Both the position numbers and the translations under genes were made by a program. Shown here piece by piece: positions 9,601-22,300 of a stretch of 64,000 nt of DNA (the stretch's first letter is position 1; each line of letters opens with the position of its first letter). The stretch comes from Bufo bufo (taxonomy: Eukaryota > Chordata > Amphibia > Anura > Bufonidae): the NCBI RefSeq assembly GCF_905171765.1, contig NC_053390.1:579850471-579914470 (forward strand). Direction: 5' to 3'. Below the pieces are notes generated by a model. The model worked only from the letters and a program-made list of their open reading frames with translations. It was not told the DNA's origin and searched no databases.

Positions 9601-12600
9601 CTGGAAAATAATGGTGGCCACACAAAATATTGACACTTTGGGCACAATGTGGCCATTTTCACTTAGGGGTGTACTCACTTTTGTTGCCAGTGGTTTAGAC
9701 ACTAATGGCTGTGTGTTGAGTTGTTTTGAGGGCTCACCAAATTGACACTGTTATACAAGCTGTACACTGACTACTTTACATTGTATTAAAGTGTCATATC
9801 TTCAGTGTTGTCCCATGAAAAGGTATTATAAAATATATCCAAAAATGTGAGGGGTGCGGTCACGGTCACTGATGTCAGGAAATCAAGGAGATTGGCTAAG
9901 CGTGGAGGAATCTGACAGCTTCCTTGATTTCTCTTGATTCAGTGTTGATAGGGGGTATTGACCACTTTATAGTCTGACCCCACCCTTCTGACTATGCGGT
10001 AGATAGCTTCATTTGGGTTTGGCTGAGCTGGTGTGAGTTTGTCCGGTGTTCCTGCTCATCCGTCTCTACAGAAGTTAAGTGTCGCGTTTGTTTGTGTTTG
10101 TTTTATTCCCTATTGTTTGTATCTGGGCCTGAGACAGAGACTTCCATTCATCCATCTGGAGAGGAATAGGTTGTCTCTGGTCCTAACCTTTTTCCAGGGC
10201 CTTATAGGGATATAAAGGCCTAGGTATCCTGCATATGAATATTTCTACATTCAGGGTCTATTCATATTGATAGATAGTTAGAACCCGGATTAGGGTTGGT
10301 TAGGAGGTGACCTGTTTCTTCCCTAGTTTCCAGGCCCAGTTACTGTTCCCCTTCCCTCCTATGTTCAGTGTGGAGTTTTCCCCCCACACTGATCGTGACA
10401 GGTGCACTCACTTTTGTGAGATACTGTGATGAAAACAACAATTTAGATATTTAGATATATATTTTTTCTTTACAGTGTTGAACATACAGGATATATTACA
10501 TGATCACTGTATAGTTCAGGTTGTTACAGATGTGGCAATACCACATATGTGGAGATTTAGTATTTATTTTTTTCACAAAAAAAGTGGATTTTTCATTTTT
10601 TTTACTTGGGAATTTCTTTTAATAACATTTTATTTAATTTTTATTTTTACCACTTAAAGGGGTTGTACAGTGGCTTAATATTGATAACCTATCCTCAGGA
10701 TAATTCATCAATGTCAGATGTGCGGAGGTCCGAGTCCCAGGACCCCCACCAATCAGATGTTTGAAGGGGTTGATGTGATTGTGCAAGCGCTGTATCCTAT
10801 TCAATATTTAACTGCACTCTGTTTAGCTTGTAATGGCAGTGCAATGTAATTGCAAATGCTCGTTCCATTCACTTGAATAAGATAAGCAGTTGTACTTACA
10901 CTGCACTACTGCTACATGGGAAACACCACTCAGTTAAACACCGAAGAGGACGCTGCACTCACAAGAGTGCCACGACCTCTTCAAACAGCCAATTGGAGTT
11001 GGGAAGTCAGACCACTGCCAATCTGATATTGATGACCTATCTCGGGGATAGCTCATCAATATCATTACAGCACACAACTGCTTTAATAGTCCCACAAGAG
11101 GACTTTGACAAGCAATCAAACTGACAGGCAATCTATTAGTTCCTCTGGCCTAACAGAAGGCAGACCTGAGGGCCTTCATTAGACATGCCTCTACCATGTA
11201 AATCATGGCCATCCCATGAGTGATGAATGGGTGACAGAGGGAGCCACCTCGCTCTGAAACCACTTAGATTATGCGGTCGCTATTGACAGAGGCATCTGAG
11301 GTGTTAAACGGCTTGGATCTGAGGTTTCTCTAGTCCTGGCCATTAGAACAGGTGTCCAGCTGTCACTAGACAGCCCGACACCGGCTCTATTTGGCAAAGG
11401 ACACCCATATTGGGCTAAATCTGCACCTCTGTAAAAAGGCCAGTGTGCAGGTTTAACTGTTGCAAGGAGGGTTACTAAAAAAGCGGTTAAAGCTATGTTC
11501 AGACCTAGCAGAGTCTTCACATGCATTTCAAACTTCAGCCATGAATACACCCAATTAATTATTTTTGAACGTAATAATCTGTAATAATCTATTAATATAA
11601 AATAAATGGTTTGTGCAGAAACAGCACCAAACAATGCAACAAATCTGCCTTGTCTTGAATGTGACAAAAACACAGAAATATAGTGGCAATACTGGAGGAG
11701 CGGCTCAACCCCTAACACTGTAGCGTGTTTTTCATTGGGGGAGCAGCCCCACCGCATGTGGACCGCAGCAAACGACTATCCCCAGCAAAAAATGCATACG
11801 GTGGAGGATGTCGGCGCGGTCCACATGCACCACAAGGGCATCCTACACAAAACTGGTGCAAAAGAGTGTTTGAATGCCAGGTAAAGGCACATACACTACA
11901 TATAAAACAAGACAAAAACACAGAAATATAGTGTGTTCAAACACTCTTTTGCACCTGGTGACCTCCATCACAGGGTCTGATATGGGTGTGGCTTGCAGTC
12001 TTGGCTTTGTTCACATTGCACTAGTTGTCCTGCTAGGCGTTTGTGTGGAAGCCTGGCTGTGAGCTGGATTACATCACCTTCAGACCTTGTTCACACCATA
12101 GTTAGCGTAGTGGTAGGACCCTTTGCCATGCTGAGTGACCGTGACGTCGTGCATGAAGGGCTCCGATATTTTCCTGACAGGAATATATTGGCGAAAGTCT
12201 CAGCTTTTAATATCTGCATTTATGACTAGCCAGTATAGTCAGTGGCATATCCGTTTGGTGCATTTTTTCTGTGATTTATTTGTCTTGAATGTGGCCTAGT
12301 TTACTATTGTTCTAGAACTAAAATTAAAGAGCTGTAACTGTGAAGTAAAAAGCCCACAACAATCATGATCCTTACTTGTCAGAATCGACTCGGTCTTGAA
12401 AAGAGTCAGCTGGTATCCAGTTGGATCCTTTAAGGAATATGGGAATTCCATTAATCTTAATGTAGAAAGACAGTCCTGGAGAGCCTTCAATTGGTTCCTC
12501 AACAAGCTCAACTGTGCGAAAATAAACCTGTATTGAAAGAGAATGAACACTCTAGTATTGTTCAGAGGAAAAAAAATACATTCTTAGAATCCTGAACTAA

Positions 12601-13361
12601 TGGCATATCACTATGCCATGACCTCTGGTAGTTGCAAAAACATTTTTGGCAGCCTTCACACACATTAAAGTGTTTTCCCTGTTTTTTTTTTACAGCTTTT
12701 CCTTGTCAAAATGCTGTGACCAGATGCTACTTCAAACTTTATATCAAATTATTAAAAAGCCTACCTACATGGCATTTTTATTTTGAATTTTTTTTTCAAA
12801 ATGCAGCATGATGTCAGGGGTCTCAAACTCAGACCGAAATATAGGCCACACATATAAAAAAAAATTCCAGTTGCCTGGCTGCGTGCATTTCAAATCCAAT
12901 ACAATGCACGTGCATCACACTCCACCCCTGAGCTTCACTTCAGTCTAATCTGTTTTCAAACATAAATTTCACATACCTAGACAACCCCTTCTTAATGTAG
13001 ACCTCAGATGAGACCCCAAAATTAATTTAAAAAAAATAGACCAGACGCCAGAATTAATACAGACCCCAGACCAGTCCCTAAAATTAATACAGACCCCCAA
13101 ATTTATAGACCCTGGATCAAACTCCAAATCAGTCTGCAAATTCATAGAGCCCACAAATTTAGACAGCTCAGCCCCCAAATTCATACAGAACCCAGATTAA
13201 AATCCAAATCATCCCCCAAATGTATACAGACCCCGGAACACATCGTAAATCAGCCTCCAAAGTCATATAGACCCCAGACCAGAACAAAAATTTATACAGA
13301 TCCCAAATCATCTCGCCCAACCCCTCCGTCCCCTAAATGCAGACCTAAGAGCAGACAAAAA

Positions 13362-13397
<36 letters not shown>

Positions 13398-16300
13398 CTC
13401 TCCTCCTCCTGGCACTGCCACCACTCTGGTTCTTTGTGCAGCGCAGTACTGTGTCCTGGCGCCAGCGCTGCACTGCATCCTGACGCTGCACAAAGTCAGG
13501 TCACAGTGTTCACCTATGCAAGTTAAGTCCTGAAGCTATAGGCTTTCAGAAAATATTGTATTGCTGGTGCCCAGAAAAAGGACAAGGGAGCGGTGAGTAA
13601 TGCCAGCACAAGCAGTGCCATACTCACTGCTCCCTGTCCAGTACTATTGAGCTCTTCCACTATAGAAGCGATCATTAGCTAATAGCGCACCCCCCTCTTG
13701 AGGTATCGGGGGCTGCAGTCAACTGCCTCAGGGGCCGAATGTGGCCAGTGGGCTGCGTGTTTGAGACCTCTGATCTAGGTGTAGCTTTTTTATGGCATTT
13801 TTCTCATAGGTTTCTCTATATTACTTGAAATAAGGAATGTTTCTGTCACGGCCACGGTTATGGTCGTGACTCCTTGGGAGTTGCATACAGTTGCCCGCGG
13901 TTTTGGTTGTTGTGTCAACCGCAGCTGAGGCATTATGTAGTTGGCCTCGGTGCGGGTGCCGCGGACAACAGCCTTGTGTGCGGTTCCCGGGGAGTTGTTT
14001 TGGATGCACGTTTGTATGTCTGGTGTGCACTGTGTTTTATGATTGTGTGCGCACGGACATCATTCCTCGCACTGTGGTTACCCGTGGCAACCTTAGGTGG
14101 TATTATGTACATGTGGTGGCAGTGTCCCGGCCTTCGGGCTGATTCCCTGGACACGTGTGCCACCCATGTCGTTGCTTGCGGCAACGGCCACAGTGTGATC
14201 TGTTGGACACTTTTCCTTTTTGTGAGTTTCCCTTCTGTGGTGTGTGTAGGGTTAACTCCCTTCCCAGTGTGTGTGTGATGTCACTGGGTGTGTCCTTCCT
14301 TTGGGTGTGGCCACTTTGGGCCTATATAACCTCTCTCTGTGGCAGGGCTCAGGAGGTTGCTTCAGCATGCTTGCTGATAGCAGCCTCCTGTGTTTTTCCA
14401 TCTGCCTGTGAGAGCCACCACTGTGGTCATAGATTTAAGTTTAAGTTTATGTTTATGCCTTCTTGTATGTCATGTTGTATGTGATGTTCTGTTGGGACCT
14501 TCCCTGTCACTTTTGTGCAGTTTACGGTTCTGGATTCCTGTTGCTCAGGGATCCAGTCAGCAAGGCTGTGGCAGGTTGGAGGAACTTCTAGTTCGCCTGC
14601 CATACCCGTAAAACTGTTTGTGTTCCCCTTTTTCCCAACAGCTTGGCCAGTGAGACTCCTGCTCCTCCGCGTCTAGGAGGAGTAGGTCGTCTTACCCTGA
14701 CTCCTAGTGCAGGGACCGGACGGAGGGTGAGTTAGGGATCCGAGGTTCCTGCGCATGGGTCCTCCTACCTTTAAGGTCGGCCCATGCAGTTAGGAGTTAG
14801 GGTCAGGGTAGGGACGCTGTTAGGAGGTGACCTGCTCCCTATCCTGTTCTCCTGGCCGAGTAGGCCTACAGCATCTGGCATTGCACGGCTGAGGATTTCC
14901 CCCATCCTCAGCCGTGACAGTTTCAAAGTTCAAACATTTCAAATTATTTCAAAAGTTACATGATACAAAATAAATAGCAATCAAAAATGCTTGGAATTCA
15001 TGGTGTTTTTTATAACAAGGGTTAGAAAAGCTGAAAAATCATAAGTGCATACAAAATATAGACTATTCTCCTTGTCAAAAAGTGGAACAAAGATTGTAAT
15101 ACATTTGTTCGTACTATACAGCTTCATGATTGGCATGGCTCTGAATTAAGCTTTTTCTGCTGCTGTACATGGGCAACCTTCCACTTCTACTGTGACACTT
15201 AAGATATAAGTTTATGCAGTAAATGACTGAGAATAATCTGAGAAAAGTTTAAAATGTAATGACTGTAAAAAAAAAAATGTACCGTAATCCACAAACCTTA
15301 GTTGACTTTTCAATAAGGTATTCACCCCCAAAGTGAAAAGTGACAGACATATTGTAACCTGTTTGAAGACCATAACCATTTGGCCACCACAAATCTACAG
15401 ATGTATTCTGAAAGAAATAAAAACAAAATTTTAAAGGGAACCTATCACATTGAACATGGTGTCTGAGCTGAAGGACAATTGTTATAGAGCAGTAGGAGCT
15501 GAGCAGATTGAGATAGATATAGATATAGATATAGAGAGATATAGATATATATCTTGTAAACACTCCTTATTGGTAAAATCTTATCAAATTTATAAGAATA
15601 TGACTCAAACGAGTGTTTATGAACTGTCAGGAGCTCAGAAATAAGTGCTACACATGGATCTGTCAAAAGCAGCTGCCTGACAGATTCTCTGTGAAACAGA
15701 AAGTAAGACTGTAGATACACTGAAAGTGAAGGCTGTAAAACAGAAACTGTTAAAACTTTTAAAAACTCAATAAAAATGGGTTGCAATAAGCAGATTCATG
15801 TTCATTTCTATATAGATACAGTGCTGCCCATAATTATTCATACCCCAGGCAAATTTTAACTTAAAGTTACTTTTATTCAACCAGCAAGTAATAAGGCAGA
15901 CAAAAGCTTGCTTGGCCTTTGCAAAAGCTCATCTGGACAATGAAGAAGACTTCTGGTCTTCGGTGTTATGGTCAGATGAAACAAAAATAGAATTTTTTGG
16001 TCACAATGATGTTTCCTTCATTTGGCGTAAAAAAGGAGAAGCCTTCAACCAAAAGAACACCATCCCCACTGTCAAACATGGTGGTGGGAACCTAATGCTT
16101 TGGGGGTGTTTTTCAGCCAATGGACCAGGGAACCGAATCACAGTAAACGGCACCATGAAAAAAGAGCAATACATGAGGATTCTCAACGACAACATCGGGC
16201 AGTCTGCAGAGAAACTTGGCCTTGGGCACCAGTGGACATTTCAGCATGACAATGACCCAAAACACACAGCAAAAGGGTGAAGAAATGGTTAGCAGAGAAC

Positions 16301-19300
16301 AACATAAAAAGTTTGGAGTGGCCCAGCCAAAGTTCAGACTTGAATCCAATTGAGAAACTGTGGAGGGAGCTAAAGATCAGGGTGATGGCAAGAAGACCCT
16401 CCAACCTGAAAGATTTGGAGCTCATTGCTAAAGATGAATGGGCAAAAATACCTGTGGAGACATGCAAAAACCGGGTCTACAATTATAGGAAGCGTTTGAT
16501 TGCTGTAATAGCCAATAAAGGCTTTTCTATTGATTATTGAGAAGTGTATGAATAATTTTGGACTGGACACTTTTTGCTCAAATGTAAATAAAAGCTGAGA
16601 AATGTTTTTTTTTTTTTCCACAATAATGCCTCTTGTACATCGTCTTATTATCTTTTGGGAGACACCCATGTAATTTCCCGGTAAAAAATTACTTGCTGCT
16701 TGAATAAAAGTAACTAAGTCAAAATTTGCCAGGGGTATGAATAATTATGGGCAGCACTGTATATACATCAAACATGGTTACCACATATCTACATTTTCAG
16801 CTGGGATTCTGCAGTGCCTGCACATTTATCCATCAGAGAACCAAAAAATACGCTAAAATATTTTCAGAATTACCTTATTAATTTTTACAATAATTTTATA
16901 TGCCTGCTGACCAGGAACAATACTCAGATCCTGAGACCGGTCAATCTGAAGCTGTGGTATCCTGATGACTACTTGTCCTGGAAGGACGTTCATAGTGATT
17001 GTATCAAAAACAGGCTCAATGAGAACCATCCACTGGGATGTTGTGTTATCTGAATAGAAGAGACAACAACAAACAATACGGACAGTTACAATTATCGAAA
17101 TACAACTACAAAAATGCTAAGATATCAAAACCAGCCTTTCACTATGAGTTCTAGTCCTGCAGTGCGATCCTCAGGATAGACCTTCAATATGTACAAAAGC
17201 CATATATAAGCCTAAAGAGACCATACTAAATTTTCTCAACCTGGTCCTTATCTACTGAACCCTGTTAGTGATAAAAGAGAACATGTCACCTGACAAGTCT
17301 GTTTTAGGAGCCACACTTGCACTGACTATGACATATTTTCATATAACTGTATCATTCCTCCATTATTCCTAGGAGAACTTCATGAATGAATTGCCAAAAA
17401 TCTTAAATAAAAGGTCCACCTGGGGGCTACTAATTGATAGCTTGTCCCTGCACAGTCTGACACTGGCAGCACTGGTTGGATAGTGTCAGACCATGGGACA
17501 CAACCTTAACAAGTAACAGCAAGATGGGATTTTGTTGTAGACTGCTGGCAATTCATTCATAAACTTCTAGTAAGAATAAGGCTACTTTCACACTAGCATT
17601 TTGGCTTTCCGTTTGTGAGATCTCTTCAGGGCTCTCAAAAGCGGTCCAAAACAGATCAGTTTTGCCCTAATGCATTCTGAATGGAAAAGGATCCGCTCAG
17701 AATGCATCAGTTTGCCTCCGGAAAATGGAGATGAAATTTCAAAATTTCACTTTTTTGGCAGATTTTCCATTTTAATCCATTCTTTACTTTAACACATCGA
17801 GGGTTAAAAGCCAAACCAAACTCAATATTTATTACCCTGATTTTGCGGTTTACAGAAACACCCCACATGTGGTCTTAAACTGGTGTAAAGGCACATGGCA
17901 GGGCGCAGAAGAAAAGGAGCGCTAATTGGTTTTTGGAAGGGACTGGTTTTTAGACATGTCCCATTTGAAGCCCCACTGATGCACCCCTACAGTAGAAACT
18001 CCCAAAAAGTGACCATTTTGGAAACTAAAGGATAAGGTGACATTTTTATTTGTACTTTTTTGTGGTACATAGGATTTTTAATCGCTTTTCGTGAGGCAAG
18101 GTAACCCAAAAATGGCTGTTTTGGCCCTTTTTCTTTTTTTGTGTTCACCTGAGGGGTTAGGTCATGTGATTTTAATTTTTTTTTTCTTATAGAGCAGGTT
18201 GTTACTGATGTGGAAAAAACAAATATGTATACTTTTTCCTATTTAAGTTTTACACAATAAAAGCTTTTTTTTAAACCCAAAAATTATGTTTTAGTGTCTC
18301 CATAGTCTAAGAGCCATAGCTTTTTTATTTTTTGGCCGATTGTCTTAGGTAGGGTCTAATTTTTTGCGGAATGAGGTGATCGTTTTATTATTACTATTTT
18401 GGGGGGCATACGTCTTTTTGATTACTTGGTGTTGCACTTTTTATGATGTAAGGTGACCAAAAAGGCTTTTTTTGACACAGTTTTTTTTTTTTTTTTCACT
18501 GTTTATCGGACTGGGTGGATCATGTGATATATTTATAGAGCCGTTCGTTACGGATATGGGGATACCCAATATGTGGGGGGTTTTTTAAATTTTTTTTTTT
18601 TTTTATCTATATTTTTTTCTAAATCGGGAAAAGGGGTGGTTTTTTTTTTCTTTTTTTACTTGAGACTATTATTAAAAACCCTTTTTTTTTTTTTAACTTT
18701 ATTTCTGTCCCACTCTGGGACTTCAACTTTTGGGGGTCTGATCCCCTCTGCAACGCATTACAATACATCTGTATTGTAATGCATTGCCTGTTAGTGTATT
18801 ACTCAGTGTAATAAACTAACAGGTTGCCTTAGGAGACCCAGCCTGGGGCTGTATCTCCTCGGCTTCTGTAGAAGGCAGGCCCCGATGCCTTGCAAGGCCT
18901 TGGGCACATTGGGCATCCTCTGAAAGGCATCGGGCTGCTTTCTCACCCATCGGGTCCCCACCACAGCAGCGTGGGGACCTCATGGGCTCCTTCACTGACC
19001 GCAATACACTTGTATGCCATGGTCAGAGCTGACCGCGGCAGAGTAGGGGTTAAAAGTTTTTCCAGGATTACTATGTTTTATGTAATATGCTCATGCAGTT
19101 GCATACCTTATGTACAAGCCTTTTTATCACCATGTAAACTAATCACTATGGTTTGCTTATATCCTCTATGCAGCACTTCCTGTTGCTGTATCCAACCAAA
19201 CCCATGATGCACTTCTCCTTTCTCTGTCACAGTTCCAGCACCACCCCTAACACCCAGCTAGTTTATAGCTTCTCCTACTCAGCTAGTTACATAGACACTC

Positions 19301-22300
19301 CCTTATCACTGCCGCTGTTACTGCTTTGACATGTCCACGGATATAACATCACAGAAAATAAGAAAGGGCTGCATGGACATGGTCAGGTGAGCGACCAAAG
19401 CCCAGAAAAAAAGCATTAAAAGGTAAAAGAAAAACATTATAAAATTACAACTACCTTCATAAAGGATTACGTTAACCCCTTAATGACCTGGCCATTTTGC
19501 ACCTATGTGACCAGACTGAGTTTTGCTAATCCGACAGGTGTCATTTTATGTGGTAATAACTTTGGAACGCTTTTACTTATCCAAGCCATTCTGAGATTGT
19601 TTTCTCGTGACATATTGTACTTCATGTTAGTGGTAAATTTGAGTCAATATGTTTCACCTTTATTTAATAAAAAAAATTTACAGAAAATTTGGAAAAATTT
19701 ATAAATTTTCAAAATTTGAATTTCTCTGCTTCTAAGGCAGATAGTGATACCTCACAAAATATTTACTACTTTACATTTCCCATATGTCTACTTTATGTTG
19801 GCATCATTTTGAAAATGTCATTTTATTTTTTTAGGACATTAGAAGGCTTAGAATTTTAGAAGCAAATCTTACATTTAAGAAAATTTCTAAAACCCACTTT
19901 TTTTAGCCCTTTAAGGACTCGGCCCTATTTCACCTTCTGGACTTGGCCATTTTTTGCAAATCTGACCAGTGTCACTTTAAGTGCTGATAACTTTAAAACA
20001 CTTTGACTTATCCAGGCCATTCTGAGATCGTTTTTTCGTCACATATTGCACTTCATGACACTGGTAAAATGAAGTAAAAAAAAAATCATTTTTAATTTAT
20101 AAAAAAATACCAAATTTAGCAAAAATCTGTAAAAAATTGCAAATTTCCAAGTTAAAATTTCTCTACTTCTATAATACATAGTAATACCTCCAAAAATAGT
20201 TATTACTTTACATTCCCCATATGTCTACTTCATGTTTGGATCATTTTGGGAAGGATATTACATTTTTTGGGGATGTTACAAGGCTTAGAAGTTTAGAAGC
20301 AAATCTTGAAATTTTTCCGAAATTTTCAAAAACCAAATTTTTAGGGACCAGTTCAGGTCTGAAGTCACTTTGCAAGGCTTACATAATAGAAACCACCCAA
20401 AAATTACCCCATTCTATAAACTACACCCCTCAAGGTATTCAAAACTGATTTTACAAACTTTGTTAACCCTTTTGGTGTTCCACAAGAATTAATGGAAAAT
20501 AGAGAAAAATTTCAAAATTTCACATTTTTGGCAGATTTTCCATTTTAATATTTTTTTTTCCAGTTACAAAGCAAGGGTTAACAGCCAAACCAAACTCAAT
20601 ATTTATGGCCCTGATTCTGTAGTTTACAGAAACACCCCATATGTGGTCGTAAACCGCTGTACGGGCACACGGCAGGGCGCAGAAGGAAAGGAATGCCATA
20701 CGGTTTTTGGAAGGCAGGTTTTGCTGGACTGTTTTTTTTTTACACCATGTCCCATTTGAAGCCCCCCTGATGCACCCCTAGAGTAGAAACTCCAAAAAAG
20801 TGACCCAATTTTATAAACTACGGGATAGGGTGGCAGTATTTTTGGTACTAGTTTAGGGTACATATGATTTTTGGTTGCTCTAGATTACACTTTTTGTGAG
20901 GCAAGGTAACAAGATATAGCTGTTTTGGCACAGTTTTTATTTTTTGTTATTTATAACATTCGTCTGACAGGTTAAATCATGTGATATTTTTATAGACCAG
21001 GTTGTCACGGACGCTGCGATACCTAATATGTATACTTTTTTTTTAAATTTATTTAAGTTTTATACACAATGATTTCATTTTTGAAGCAAAAAAAAAATCA
21101 TGTTTTAGTGTTTCCATAGTCTGAGAGCAATAGTTTTTTCAGTTTTTGGGCGATTACCTTGGGTAGGGTATGGTTTTTGCGGGATGAGATGACGGTTTTA
21201 TTGCCACTATTTTGGGGTGCGTGTGACTTTTTGATCGCTTGCTATTACACTTTTTGTGATGTAAGGTGACAAAAAATGGCTTTTTTTACACCGTTTTATT
21301 TTTATTTATTTTTTTACGGTATTCATCTGAGGGGTAAGGTCATGTGATATTTTTATAGAGCAAGTTATTACGGACGCTGCGATACCCAATATGTATACTT
21401 TTTTTTATTTATGTAAGTTTTACACAATAACAGCTTTTTTAAAACAAAAAAAATGATGTTTTAGTGTCTCCATATTCTGAGCCATAGTTTTTTTTATTTT
21501 TTGTGCGATTGTCTCAGGTAGGGGCTCATTTTTTGCGGGATGAGGTGACGGTTAGATTGGTACTATTTTGGTGGGAAATTGCCTTTTTGATCGCTTGCTG
21601 CTGTACTTTTTGTTATGCAAGGTGACAAAAAAAATGGTTTATTTAGCAAAGTTTTTATTTTTTACGGTGTTCATCTGAGGGGTTCGGTCATGTGATATGT
21701 TTATAGAGCCGGTCGATACGGACACGTCGATACCCAATATGTATACTTTTTTCTTTCCCCTATATTTTACCAATTTTTTTAAAAAACTTTATTTGGGGAA
21801 AATGCAGTTTTTGTTTATTTTTACTTGAAACTTAATATTTTGGGGGGAAAACTTTATTTTTTCAACTTTTATTTTCACTTTATTTTTTGTCCCACTTTTG
21901 GGACTTGAACTTTTGGGGGTCTAATCCCTTTACAATGTATTCAAATACTTCTGTATTGGAATGCATTGGCTGTATAAGTAATACTGTGTGTATTACTCAT
22001 ACAGCTTCCGGCCTGTGACATCCAGGGGGCTGGATCTCACAGGCTCGTCACCGGAAGGCAGCGCGATGCCGTCCTTAGACATCGCGCTGCCTTTCAAGCC
22101 ACCAGGTAAAAGCCGCAAACCGCAGGTCTGAATTGACCTGCGGTTTGTGGCGATCGCCGACACGGGGGAAGGGGGGGGGTCACAGCGTTGTGACAGGATG
22201 CCCGCTGAATGATTTAAGCGGACATCCTGTTCCGATTAACCCCGCCGCAATCGCGTTTTACAGTTAGGACGTACCGGTACGCCCTGGGTCCTTAAGGACT

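Larger units (their letters stand above)
6903..10430 (+). mobile_element. Tc1/mariner element 1, invaded three times
   Basis: The ends are Tc1-type inverted repeats: GTATCTCACAAAAGTGAGTA with ACACCCCTC at the left and CACTTTTGTGAGATACTG at the right. The original element was about 1.6 kb. It now holds a 363-bp PLE-like unit (7811-8173), a 966-bp fold-back MITE (8622-9587) and a 543-bp solo LTR (9858-10400). Each is bounded by a duplication of Tc1 sequence, so all three are younger than the Tc1. Confidence 0.9.
12815..13772. mobile_element. hAT-type MITE with internal minisatellite
   Basis: Ends are CAGGGGTCTCAAACTC and, inverted, CAGAGGTCTCAAACAC, the termini usual for hAT/Charlie-type non-autonomous elements. 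The adjacent 8-bp flanks are only partly alike, so the duplication has decayed. The interior contains a degenerate minisatellite and an AAT microsatellite listed separately. Confidence 0.65.

Noticed and set aside
14155..14484. Cys-rich open frames within 13844-14919
   Set aside because: They lie in a solo LTR with clear ends and 5-bp duplication; composition explains the residues.
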